From Lentimicrobium sp. (GTDB taxonomy: Bacteria > Bacteroidota > Bacteroidia > Bacteroidales > Lentimicrobiaceae), in contig JAMLHF010000006.1 in assembly GCA_023957275.1 (NCBI GenBank), forward strand, positions 32,494-96,493: 64,000 nt of DNA, written 5' to 3'. This document shows positions 52,392 through 62,026 of this stretch, one piece after another. The position numbers and the translations under genes were made by a program. The notes below the pieces were generated by a model that ran no database searches, was not told the DNA's origin, and worked only from the letters and a program-made list of their open reading frames with translations. Position 1 is the first letter of the stretch. Every line of letters begins with the position of its first letter.

Positions 52392-55300
52392 ATGAGAAAG
52401 CTAATTACGCTGTTTTTCCTGATGCTTTTTGCAGCAGGAGTCACACAGGCGCAGGTAGCAAACATGCTGTTCACCCAAAGCTCGGGCACTTATACCGAGA
52501 TTACGGGTGGTACAGTATTGGCTACGGGCACTTTTGACGACACGATGATTACCAATGTGGCTATTGGCTTTACATTCAATGCAAATGGGGTTGATTTTAC
52601 CACCATGAATGTAAATCCCAACGGATACATTAAGTTTGACCCGACAAGCACAACCACCATGGGTTATGCACCGATTTCATCCAGCACCGTTGCTACAATG
52701 GTTGCTTCCATCCTTGGACGCGACCTGCAGAGCATCGCCGGCCTGGGTGAGATTATGGTTGAAACCAGTGGTGTGGCTCCCGACAGGGTTACCACTGTGC
52801 AGTGGAAAAACGTAAAACGTTACGGAACCAGTTATGCTGACGAAGTGCTGAACTTCCAGGTAAAACTTTACGAAACCACCAATCAGATTGATTTCGTATA
52901 CGGTCCTGTCACCGGTTCCGCTTATACCTCTCCGATCCATCCGCAGGTTGGTCTCAGGGGTTCGGCCAATACCGATTTCCTCAACAGGACGACTACTACT
53001 GACTGGGCCGCTTCTACTGCCGGCACTTTAAATAATGAAACAATGACCCTCACCAACACGGTATTTCCTGCTGCAGGGTTGACGTTTTCATACACCATTC
53101 CCGCTCCGGTGGCTGCAGTTTACAGCTCACCCGGTAACGGCGCTCTTGGTGTTCCCGTTTCCCTTACCCTTAACTGGGCTCCGGGTGTAGGCGGTGGCGC
53201 TCCTTCAGGATATCTTGTATTCCTGGGAACCGACAATCCTCCTACCAATATTGCCAACGGTGTGGATGTTGGAAATGTACTCAGCTACGATCCCGATCCC
53301 GATCTGGAATATGCTACCGAATATTTCTGGCAGGTTGTTCCTTACAACGGAACCGGTCAGGCTACCGGTAACGCCATCTGGTCGTTCGGAACCTCACTGG
53401 GTATCGGTACCCTCGAAGGTTTTGTTACCAACGGTTTTGGTATCCCCATGGGCGGTGTTGAGCTTGAAATAGACAATACCATCAACACTTATACCACTAC
53501 CAGCGCTCCCAACGGAGCCTATCAGTTTGCGCTGATCCCGGCAGGTAACTTTACCCTCACGGCTAATTTTGCAGGTTACAATACTACAGAATTAACTGTT
53601 TTTGTTGAGCCTGAAGTTACTACCTATCAGAATGTTACCATGCTGCGTCCGGCCATGGCCGTTACCCCCAATCCTTACAGTGTTGCTGCTAACCCCAACG
53701 AAATGGTTGACGGTGCCATCAACATTGCTAATAATGGCGACGGTGTGCTCGACTGGAATGCAAGTGTTACATTTACTTCACCGGGTCCCAACACATGGCT
53801 TACCGTAGGACAGACCAATGGTACCATTCCGTCTTATACCAATTTCAATGTTCCCATGGCTTTCAATGCCAGCGGACTTGCTGCCGGTACCGTTAAGACT
53901 GCTGAAGTTACCTTTACTTCAACTCCTGATGTTGGCACTGTAGTGGTTCCGGTTACCTTGACCGTTGGCGGCACTCCGCTGAACGTTCCTTTTGACCTGA
54001 CCGCTGACCTTACCAACCCGGTTGATGGTGTTGTTACCCTGAACTGGTCATACGGCGGAACCCGTGATTTCCTCTATTTCGTGGTAAAACGCGACGGAGC
54101 CCAGGTTGGTGTTACCAATAATACAACCTTCACCGAAACCTTACCTGCTTATGGTGTATATTCATATACCGTTCAGGCTGTATTTGATGAAGGCAACTCT
54201 GCTCCTGCAGGACCGGTTACCATCGAGTGGGCAAACCCCACCCTGGTGCTGAACCCGACTTCCCTCTACAATGAGCAGTATCCCAATACCAGCGAAGGCG
54301 TTACTTTCCGCGTATCAAACACCGGTGAAGGCACCCTCGCATTTTCATTCCCCGAGTATGCTGCACGTCAGCTGGTAAATTCACCCGACTTCACCCCCAA
54401 CGTTCGCTCTATGGTTGAGCCCGTTGCGGTTGAAAAGGGCGATGTTGATCCTACCGACGGCATGGGCAACCGCAACCTCCGTGGTGCAGGTGGTCCCGAT
54501 GAATTCGGTTACATGTGGATCGACAGCGACGAAGCCGGCGGACCCGCTTTCGTATGGAATGATATTTCTGCTACCGGAACCCTGGTTACCGGACTGTCAG
54601 ATGACAATGTTGTAGGACCCTACAACATTGGATTCTCATTCCCGTTCTACGAAAACACTTACTCGCAGGTGAACATCAGCTCAAACGGTTACCTGATTTT
54701 CGGAAGCACTTCAAGTTCACTTTCAAATCAGAATATTCCGAGCACAAGCACCCCCAATAACCTGATTGCATGGTGCTGGGATGACCTTCACGGTGCTGGC
54801 CCCGCTTCTGCCGTTTACTATCAGAACATGGGCGATTACTGGGTAATCCAGTTTACCAACTACAATGAGTATCCCTCATCATCTGCTGGCAGAATCACCG
54901 CTCAGGTACATCTGCATCAGAATGGTAACATCATGATTTATTACAACTCGATTGTAGGAGGTTTTGATGTAACCAGTGCAACGGTAGGTATTGAAAACAA
55001 TGCAGGAACCATTGCAACCAACATCAACTACAACAGTGCTTATATCCATGATGGCCTGGCTGTGTGGATTGGTGTGCCCGTTCCTACTTTCATCACATCG
55101 GTTGTTCCCGCACAGGGACAGGTTGCCCCCGGCGAATTTGTTGACGTGGTTGCCACCTTTACTTCAGATGATGAAAATTATCCGGTTGGAACACACAATG
55201 TTGAGCTTGAGCTTAACACCAATGACCTGGCCAACGAGATCGTGATGATCCCCGCAACCATGGTTGTTTACAACCCGGGTATGATCGCCGGTACCGTTAC

Positions 55301-58300
55301 CAGCGCTGTTGATGGTTCGCCCATCCACGGTGCCGTTGTAACCGCCGGTATGTATTCAGCCACTACAACCGAGGAAGGTGAGTATTCCATGATCGTGGAT
55401 GCCGGCACCTATGATATGTCATTCTCAAAAACCGGTTTCACCACCGAATTTGTGACAGGCGTTGTAGTTACCGAAACCAATACCACCGTAGTTGATGCAG
55501 AACTGGAAGAGGAATTCTATCCTCCTACACTTGTACATGCAGTAGTTAACGAGGCTGACACACAGGTAGAAGTTACCTGGGGTCTCCCCGAGCCCAACTA
55601 CGAAGTACTGTACGATGACGGTACTGCTGAGAACTATGCTGCATGGGCACTGCCCGGCAACATGAACGCTGTGAAATTCACCCCTGCCGGATATCCCGCT
55701 ACCGTTTACGGTGGCCGTATCTATGTAGGTGATGGCAGCTTCCCCAACAACAACACAGGATTCCTCGGAACCACCTTTGGCGCAGTTGTTATTGATGATG
55801 ACGGTGCAAACGGACTTCCGGGAACTGTTCTTGATTCTATCGAAGTAACGGTTAATAACCTCGGATGGGTTGATTTCTCAGGTCTCAGCGCAACCATTAC
55901 CGAAGGTAGTTTCTACCTTGGCATGGTTCAGGGTGCAACTTCACCCAACTGTGCTCCGGTTGGTATCGACCAGACTCTTCCGACCCTTTACCGCAGCTAC
56001 TCACGCAACGTGAGCGCCGGTGGTAACTGGGCACTTTCTCCGTTCCAGGATATGATGATCCGTGCTTTCGTCAGCGGACCTGTTGCAACCGATGTAGCCC
56101 GCGGCGCTTCAAGCGAAGTCAGGACTCCGGTTAAACAGCGCGCCCTGATTTCACAGTCAGCCCCGATAGCACAATCAGGTGTTGAAGGTGAAGGACAGTA
56201 CATGGCTATCCAGGATGCAGAACGTGGCGTTACCAGCTACAAGGTATGGCGCGTGAGCGGTTTCGACCCGAATGCTGGTCCTGAAGCCGGAACCCTTACC
56301 CTGCTCAGCGGTACTGTTGCCAACACCAATTATACCGATATCGCTTACGGCCCGCTGCCCGAGGGATGGTATGCCTATGCAGTAGCCACCAATTACACCA
56401 ATGGCGGAGAATCAGAAAAAGCTTACTCCAACATCGTAGGCCATAAGAAACTGGTTACCGTTACCTGTAATGTAAGCCTTACCACCGGCGGAAGCCCTGC
56501 AGGTGCTGTTGTGAGCCTCACCGGTTTGGATTATCCTTACGAAGTGTACACTGCAACTGTACCTGAAGATGGTACCGTGGTATTTGAAAATGTATGGAAA
56601 GGCAATTACACCCTCTTCGCAGCCAAGGTTGGTTTCGACGATTATGTAATTACCCCCAACATCACCTCGAACCGTACGTTTGATATTCTCCTCCTCGAGA
56701 AGAAATACAAACCGCGCAACCTTTATGTAGACGACCTTACCCTTGTTGCTACCTGGGATGAGCCGCTTGCAATTGCTACCGCCGAAGATTTCGAAGGCAG
56801 TGTATTCCCGCCGGCAGGCTGGCAGGCACTGACCCAGAGCACCACCGGATGGTATGCTACCACCAATGGAAGCAGCTCCGCGTTTGCCATTCCTCCGCAC
56901 ACCAAGTATGCCGTCAGCAACGACGACGCTGAAAACGGAAACGGATGCTGCGATTATCTGATCACTCCGGAAATGGACTGGACAGATCTTCCGACTTACC
57001 GTCTGAACTTCGCCAGCTACTTTGATGGTTCTTATGGACAGAGTGCATATGTTGAGCTCAGTACAGATGCTGGTGCTACATGGACAGTGATCAGTTCAAT
57101 GGTTGCTGCTCCCGGCGCATGGCAGGATATTGAAATCGACCTTGCACAGTTCTCAGGTGCTTCTGGTCTCAACAGTGTATGGGTTGCCTTCCACGCCGAT
57201 GATAATGGTGCATGGGCATCAGGCTGGGCAGTCGACGACATCCAGATTGCTTCAGGTGGTGTTCCCCTCCAGGGATACGGTGTATTCCTCGACGGAACCC
57301 TCGTTGACAATACCCCTGAACAGACCTATACCTATACCAACCTGAACTTCGGTCAGGAATACCTCGCCGGTGTTGCTGCACTCTTCAGCTCGGGATACAG
57401 TGAACTGGATACCTATCTCTTCAGGTCAGCATTTCTTTATCCTCCTGATAGTCTCGAAGGCATGAGCCCGCTGGGAACTGACTACGCTCACCTTACCTGG
57501 CTGCCTCCGACTTCGCCCACCGGCCTTGGTGATAACCAGGATCGCGTTGTGGCAACTGAGACCCAGGCTGCTGCTGATGTAGTTGCCGTGCTTACCCCGC
57601 GTACCTTCCCGCAAACTAATGTACCGCTTGCTTCCAACAGGAACGTGCTTTACGACAACGGACCACTGGTTAACAGCCCGGGCACCGGTTCAGGCGGAGC
57701 AGATGAAAGCATCCTCCAGACCGGACTTGGTATGGGTACTTATGGATTCGGGATGCAGCAGAGTGCAGGCAACAGTGTTGCTGACGACTTTGAAGTTACC
57801 GGAAACTGGAATGTCCAGAACATTGAATTCTTTGGTTATCAGACCGGCTCAAGTACTTCAAGTACATTTACCGGTGTATACTGTCGTGTTTACGATGGAG
57901 CTCCCAATGCCGGCGGAACAGTAATCTGGGGTGACCTGGTTACCAACCGTATGATTAGTACTGAATGGTCTAATATCTATCGTAACGACAACGGCCCCGG
58001 CGGATCTACCGATCGTCCGATAATGCGTATTGTTGCCGAAACCCCCGGACTTACCCTTTCACCCGGAACCTATTGGGTTGAATGGCAGACGACCGGTTCA
58101 CTCTCGAGTGGTCCATGGGTACCTGCAGTAACTATCAATGGTGAGACTACAACCGGAAATGCTCTTCAGTATACCGGTTCATGGGCTGCACTTGTTGACG
58201 TAGGACCTCAGGGCTTACCGTTTATCCTCAATGGCACCGGTGGTGGCTCAGGCGGCGGAAGTGTTCCTTCCAACCTGCTTGGTTACAACCTGTATCGTGA

Positions 58301-60080
58301 TGATATGCTTGCTGCTTATGTTGAACATCCTCAGACTGAGTATTTCGACCTTAACCTTGCACCTGCAACTTACAGCTATCATATCACAGCCGTTTATGAC
58401 CTCACTCCTTATGGTTTTGCCGGTCAGACCGGAGAATCCATGATTGAAGGTCCGGTTGATGTGACTGTTTCCTATGGCTACGAACTGCCGTTTGTTGAAA
58501 ACTTCAACACCGGTCTGTTTGAAACCAACCAGTGGACAACTGACGGTGACAACTGGCGTATTGCCGGCCAGGTTGGAAATGATGCACCTTCTGCAGAATT
58601 CTATTTCAACCCTGTAACCAGTGATTACACCCAGTCGCTTACCAGTTTCTATATGATTGGCGACAATATCATTGATGGCAAGATCATGCTTGATTTTGAC
58701 CTGAAACATACCCTTGTTAATCCTACCGAAGAGGAAAGCCTGGCTGTGGAAGTTTACAATGGTTCTTCATGGATCCAGGTTGTAGAATACACCAACGCTG
58801 AATCCTTCGATTGGGAAACCAAGAGTGTTGACATTACCAACCAGGCCAAGGGCAAGGTATTCCGTGTACGTTTCACCGCTTCTGGTGTTGCTACCACCGA
58901 TATCTTCAACTGGCTGGTTGACAATGTCCACATCTACCGCGTTTGTGCTGAGCCTATCAACCTGACTGCAGGTGTTAACTTCCCCTACCTCGAGCAGGTA
59001 GTACTGAACTGGGAAGCTCCTTCAGGATCAGGCCCCGGCCCTTCAGGATGGCTCTTATGGGACAATGGTGTAAATAACGATGCCATTGGACTCACCGGCG
59101 GTGGTTCATTCAACGTAGCCGTAAGGTTTACCCCGACCCAGCTTGCACAGTATGCAGGAACCAGCCTGACCAAGATCAGGATGTTCCCCTACGCTGATGG
59201 CGGAACTATCTCACTGAAAGTATGGACCGGAGCCAATGCAAGTACCCTTGTTCTTACCCAGCCGATTGCAACTTATGTTGGCGGCGAGTGGAATGAGTTT
59301 GTACTCAATACCCCGATCCCGGTAACCGGAGCAACCGAACTTTGGTTTGGTTATGCAGTAACCCATCCTGACGGAGTTTATATTGCCGGTTGCGATGCAG
59401 GTCCTGCCGTAGCAGGTTTCGGTGATATGCTTTCACTCGACGGTTCTGTTTGGGAATCCATGGGAACCGCCTATGGTCTGAACTACAACTGGAACCTCCA
59501 GGGATATGTTGAAACCCTCGATGGCGTAGCTGCAGCACTCCAGCCGGTAGTTGATCCTACCGTTTACGGCCCTGTTTCACAGATTGAGCGTGGCAACCTG
59601 CCTGCACTTCCTGGTGCTGCCCTGCCAGCAGAAATCAGCAACAGCCGTGAACTCGTTGGATACAACGTTTACCGCGACGGTGAAATGATCGGTTCAACCG
59701 CAGAAACCACCTACATTGATGCTGACGAAGCCCTCGAGCTCCTGAGCACCTATTGCTACACCGTAACTGCTGTTTACGAAGACTGCGAAAGCGGTATGTC
59801 GGAAGAAGCATGCATCCTGCTCACCAACACTTCTGTTGTTGAAAAGTCTGTAAGCATCTACCCGAATCCTTCAAACAGCGTGGTTAACATTGATGTAACC
59901 GGCAACATCAGCCAGGTAGTTGTTTACAACTATGTTGGCCAGGTTGTTTATGAAAACAATGTGAACGGTGCACAGACCCTCCAGCTCAATGTACGTAACT
60001 ACGAATCCGGTGCATACCTCGTGAAATTCATCACCTGGGATGGCGAAAGCTTCACCAAAAAAGTTGTGGTTACCGAATAA
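52392..60080 (+). CDS. giant multidomain surface protein with T9SS sorting domain
   Basis: A 2562-residue adhesin-like protein. The signal peptide ends VTQAQ. Domains in order: a nidogen/PQQ-like jelly roll (about 25-235), an Ig/Fn3-like segment, carboxypeptidase regulatory-like domains near 340-420, 964-1040 and 1354-1430, a BACON-like strand domain near 425-530, an Fn3 near 535-635, a second jelly roll near 703-865, a YDDGTAENYAAW module near 1074, a choice-of-anchor J/cleaved-adhesin domain near 1466-1630 (DFEGSVFPPAGW), a YDNG module near 1752, another adhesin-type jelly roll near 2031-2190 (PFVENFNTGLF), a WDNG module near 2222, and a sorting domain from 2487 (VSIYPNPSNSVVNID). The jelly rolls resemble gingipain/HagA adhesin domains. 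No protease motif is seen. Codons are strongly biased (ACC, GTT, AAC), suggesting high expression. Confidence 0.88.
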   Translation: MRKLITLFFLMLFAAGVTQAQVANMLFTQSSGTYTEITGGTVLATGTFDDTMITNVAIGFTFNANGVDFTTMNVNPNGYIKFDPTSTTTMGYAPISSSTVATMVASILGRDLQSIAGLGEIMVETSGVAPDRVTTVQWKNVKRYGTSYADEVLNFQVKLYETTNQIDFVYGPVTGSAYTSPIHPQVGLRGSANTDFLNRTTTTDWAASTAGTLNNETMTLTNTVFPAAGLTFSYTIPAPVAAVYSSPGNGALGVPVSLTLNWAPGVGGGAPSGYLVFLGTDNPPTNIANGVDVGNVLSYDPDPDLEYATEYFWQVVPYNGTGQATGNAIWSFGTSLGIGTLEGFVTNGFGIPMGGVELEIDNTINTYTTTSAPNGAYQFALIPAGNFTLTANFAGYNTTELTVFVEPEVTTYQNVTMLRPAMAVTPNPYSVAANPNEMVDGAINIANNGDGVLDWNASVTFTSPGPNTWLTVGQTNGTIPSYTNFNVPMAFNASGLAAGTVKTAEVTFTSTPDVGTVVVPVTLTVGGTPLNVPFDLTADLTNPVDGVVTLNWSYGGTRDFLYFVVKRDGAQVGVTNNTTFTETLPAYGVYSYTVQAVFDEGNSAPAGPVTIEWANPTLVLNPTSLYNEQYPNTSEGVTFRVSNTGEGTLAFSFPEYAARQLVNSPDFTPNVRSMVEPVAVEKGDVDPTDGMGNRNLRGAGGPDEFGYMWIDSDEAGGPAFVWNDISATGTLVTGLSDDNVVGPYNIGFSFPFYENTYSQVNISSNGYLIFGSTSSSLSNQNIPSTSTPNNLIAWCWDDLHGAGPASAVYYQNMGDYWVIQFTNYNEYPSSSAGRITAQVHLHQNGNIMIYYNSIVGGFDVTSATVGIENNAGTIATNINYNSAYIHDGLAVWIGVPVPTFITSVVPAQGQVAPGEFVDVVATFTSDDENYPVGTHNVELELNTNDLANEIVMIPATMVVYNPGMIAGTVTSAVDGSPIHGAVVTAGMYSATTTEEGEYSMIVDAGTYDMSFSKTGFTTEFVTGVVVTETNTTVVDAELEEEFYPPTLVHAVVNEADTQVEVTWGLPEPNYEVLYDDGTAENYAAWALPGNMNAVKFTPAGYPATVYGGRIYVGDGSFPNNNTGFLGTTFGAVVIDDDGANGLPGTVLDSIEVTVNNLGWVDFSGLSATITEGSFYLGMVQGATSPNCAPVGIDQTLPTLYRSYSRNVSAGGNWALSPFQDMMIRAFVSGPVATDVARGASSEVRTPVKQRALISQSAPIAQSGVEGEGQYMAIQDAERGVTSYKVWRVSGFDPNAGPEAGTLTLLSGTVANTNYTDIAYGPLPEGWYAYAVATNYTNGGESEKAYSNIVGHKKLVTVTCNVSLTTGGSPAGAVVSLTGLDYPYEVYTATVPEDGTVVFENVWKGNYTLFAAKVGFDDYVITPNITSNRTFDILLLEKKYKPRNLYVDDLTLVATWDEPLAIATAEDFEGSVFPPAGWQALTQSTTGWYATTNGSSSAFAIPPHTKYAVSNDDAENGNGCCDYLITPEMDWTDLPTYRLNFASYFDGSYGQSAYVELSTDAGATWTVISSMVAAPGAWQDIEIDLAQFSGASGLNSVWVAFHADDNGAWASGWAVDDIQIASGGVPLQGYGVFLDGTLVDNTPEQTYTYTNLNFGQEYLAGVAALFSSGYSELDTYLFRSAFLYPPDSLEGMSPLGTDYAHLTWLPPTSPTGLGDNQDRVVATETQAAADVVAVLTPRTFPQTNVPLASNRNVLYDNGPLVNSPGTGSGGADESILQTGLGMGTYGFGMQQSAGNSVADDFEVTGNWNVQNIEFFGYQTGSSTSSTFTGVYCRVYDGAPNAGGTVIWGDLVTNRMISTEWSNIYRNDNGPGGSTDRPIMRIVAETPGLTLSPGTYWVEWQTTGSLSSGPWVPAVTINGETTTGNALQYTGSWAALVDVGPQGLPFILNGTGGGSGGGSVPSNLLGYNLYRDDMLAAYVEHPQTEYFDLNLAPATYSYHITAVYDLTPYGFAGQTGESMIEGPVDVTVSYGYELPFVENFNTGLFETNQWTTDGDNWRIAGQVGNDAPSAEFYFNPVTSDYTQSLTSFYMIGDNIIDGKIMLDFDLKHTLVNPTEEESLAVEVYNGSSWIQVVEYTNAESFDWETKSVDITNQAKGKVFRVRFTASGVATTDIFNWLVDNVHIYRVCAEPINLTAGVNFPYLEQVVLNWEAPSGSGPGPSGWLLWDNGVNNDAIGLTGGGSFNVAVRFTPTQLAQYAGTSLTKIRMFPYADGGTISLKVWTGANASTLVLTQPIATYVGGEWNEFVLNTPIPVTGATELWFGYAVTHPDGVYIAGCDAGPAVAGFGDMLSLDGSVWESMGTAYGLNYNWNLQGYVETLDGVAAALQPVVDPTVYGPVSQIERGNLPALPGAALPAEISNSRELVGYNVYRDGEMIGSTAETTYIDADEALELLSTYCYTVTAVYEDCESGMSEEACILLTNTSVVEKSVSIYPNPSNSVVNIDVTGNISQVVVYNYVGQVVYENNVNGAQTLQLNVRNYESGAYLVKFITWDGESFTKKVVVTE

Positions 60081-60113
60081 TCATTGAATTAATAATTTTC
60101 GCAAGTTATTGCG

Positions 60114-60153
60114 ACACAGAGAAGGCTCCGGAAGGGGCCTTCTCCGTGTTTAT
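60114..60153 (+). terminator. hairpin after the giant gene, core shared with a second copy
   Basis: ACACAGAGAAGGC pairs with GCCTTCTCCGTGT (12 of 13 pairs) around the loop TCCGGAAGGG, then TTTAT. The core AAGGCTCCGGAAGGGGCCTT recurs exactly at 63597-63616. Confidence 0.7.
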
Positions 60154-60287
60154 ACACCTTACCTTTATGGCATTCCGGCAGCTCGTAATCCTGTATGCCG
60201 GGAATCATCCAATTCCCGGGAAAACCGATACAAATCCCGGCACAACTCAATATTCTGCTTAAAGCAACGTTTATGGAGTGGCTTTCA

Positions 60288-60321
60288 TTGCTGATTATTT
60301 TAAATGTTATTGTTACATTTG
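60288..60321 (+). promoter_or_regulatory. promoter of the aldehyde dehydrogenase pair
   Basis: TTG (60288-60290), 23-nt spacer, TACATTTG (60314-60321): a full Bacteroidota-type promoter, 53 nt before the ATG at 60375. Confidence 0.55.
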
Positions 60322-60374
60322 CCCACCGATATGAATGAAGGTTCATAACGATCAATACTTAATGCTGAAATGCT

Positions 60375-62003
60375 ATGAATAATGCAATCTACAACTTCAA
60401 TGCACCTGCCAATGAGCCGGTGCTTGGCTACCTGAATGGAAGCGCTGAACGGCAATTGTTAATGGATGAGATCGGGAGGCAATCCGATGCCTTTGCTGAC
60501 ATTCCCTGTATCATCGGTGGACGGGAGTTTTATACTGGCAATACCACCAACATTATTCTGCCCCATGACCATCAAAAGGCGATCGGAAAATTTCACAATG
60601 TTACGGAAGAAGTGCTTAAGAACGCCTCAGCGTCGGCAATGGAAGCTCACAAAGTCTGGTCTGACCTTTCATGGACGGTCAGGGCTTCCATTTTGTTAAA
60701 AGCGGCAGAACTGATTTCCGGAAAATACCGGCATGTGATCAATGCTGCAACCATGTTGGGCCAGAGTAAAAATATATTCCAGTCGGAAATCGATGGCGTG
60801 TGTGAAACCATTGATTTTTTGAAATACAACGCCTATTTCGCATCCAGGATTTATGAGATACAGCCGAGGTCATTTTATAATCAGCTGAACAAAATGGAGT
60901 TCAGGCCGCTGGAAGGGTTTGTGTTCACGGTAAGCCCGTTTAATTTTACTTCCATCGCGGCCAATCTGAACATGGCACCGGTGATGATGGGCAACACGAC
61001 CATCTGGAAACCTGCCTCCACTGCAGTACTTTCAAATTATTACCTGATGAAGGTATTTCAGGAAGCCGGCATGCCGGATGGGGTAATTAATTTCATCCCT
61101 GGAAGGGGAGCTGTTATAAGCAATGTTCTGTTGAAGGATCCGCTGTTGGCAGGTATTCATTTTACCGGTTCAAACAATACATTTAACCATTTGTGGAAAC
61201 AGGTGGCAGCCAATCTGGGGGAATATCGTTCCTATCCGCGTCTGGTTGGAGAAACCGGCGGGAAAGATTTTATTTTCGTACATCCTTCGGCTGATCCGCT
61301 GGAAGTAGCTGTGAATGCAATCCGGGGCGCATTTGAATATCAGGGCCAGAAGTGCAGTGCGGCTTCCAGGATGTATGTCCCCGAATCACTCTGGCCGGAA
61401 ATCAAATCCCTGATGCAGGATATGTGCCGCGATATGAAAACGGGCGATATCCGGGATCCTGAAAATTTCATCAATGCCGTTATTGATGAATCTTCTTTCG
61501 ACAACATCATGGGTTATATTGATTTTGCGAAAGAATCAGGTGATGCCAGGTTCATCAGCGGAGGCAGGGGAGATAAACGCAAGGGGTATTTTATCGAACC
61601 AACCATTATTGAAACCACAGATCCGTTTTTTAAAACCATGCAGGAAGAGATCTTCGGTCCTGTGCTTACTGTATGGGTTTATCCCGACAACAAGCTGGAT
61701 GAAGCTGTGAATATCTGCGATAAGACTTCTCCTTACGGTCTTACGGGGGCTGTTTTCGGAAGGGACAGGGTAGCCGCTTCCAGAATTTGTGAAAGCCTGC
61801 GTTATGCGGCCGGTAACTTCTATATCAACGATAAACCTACCGGTGCCATTGTCGGGTTGCAGCCTTTCGGGGGAGCCCGGGCTTCAGGTACCAATGACAA
61901 GGCCGGCGGGGAATTTAACCTTATCCGATGGATCAGCCCGAGAACCATCAAGGAAACCTTTGTTCCGGCAACTGATTACCGTTACGACTACATGAAACAC
62001 TAA
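60375..62003 (+). CDS. pruA: L-glutamate gamma-semialdehyde dehydrogenase (1-pyrroline-5-carboxylate dehydrogenase)
   Basis: A 542-residue NAD-dependent enzyme for the second step of proline breakdown, giving glutamate. It is of the long monofunctional (mammalian ALDH4-like) type. Signatures include the N-terminal NEPVLGYLNGSAER, SPFNFTSIAANLNMAPVMMGNTTIWKP (cofactor site), GETGGKDFIFVHPSAD (general base glutamate), the catalytic cysteine in EYQGQKCSAASRMYVP, and the GFQPFGGAR-like end reading GLQPFGGARASGTNDKAGG. No proline dehydrogenase gene is adjacent. A second ALDH gene follows after 23 nt, so an amino-acid catabolic operon is likely. Confidence 0.93.
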   Translation: MNNAIYNFNAPANEPVLGYLNGSAERQLLMDEIGRQSDAFADIPCIIGGREFYTGNTTNIILPHDHQKAIGKFHNVTEEVLKNASASAMEAHKVWSDLSWTVRASILLKAAELISGKYRHVINAATMLGQSKNIFQSEIDGVCETIDFLKYNAYFASRIYEIQPRSFYNQLNKMEFRPLEGFVFTVSPFNFTSIAANLNMAPVMMGNTTIWKPASTAVLSNYYLMKVFQEAGMPDGVINFIPGRGAVISNVLLKDPLLAGIHFTGSNNTFNHLWKQVAANLGEYRSYPRLVGETGGKDFIFVHPSADPLEVAVNAIRGAFEYQGQKCSAASRMYVPESLWPEIKSLMQDMCRDMKTGDIRDPENFINAVIDESSFDNIMGYIDFAKESGDARFISGGRGDKRKGYFIEPTIIETTDPFFKTMQEEIFGPVLTVWVYPDNKLDEAVNICDKTSPYGLTGAVFGRDRVAASRICESLRYAAGNFYINDKPTGAIVGLQPFGGARASGTNDKAGGEFNLIRWISPRTIKETFVPATDYRYDYMKH

Positions 62004-62026
62004 CTAACACTTAAACCAATACCCAA

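Noticed and set aside
52392-60080. Tandem DNA repeats or a CRISPR-like array in the giant gene
   Set aside because: The repeated modules are diverged at DNA level and differ in spacing; they are protein domain repeats in one open frame.
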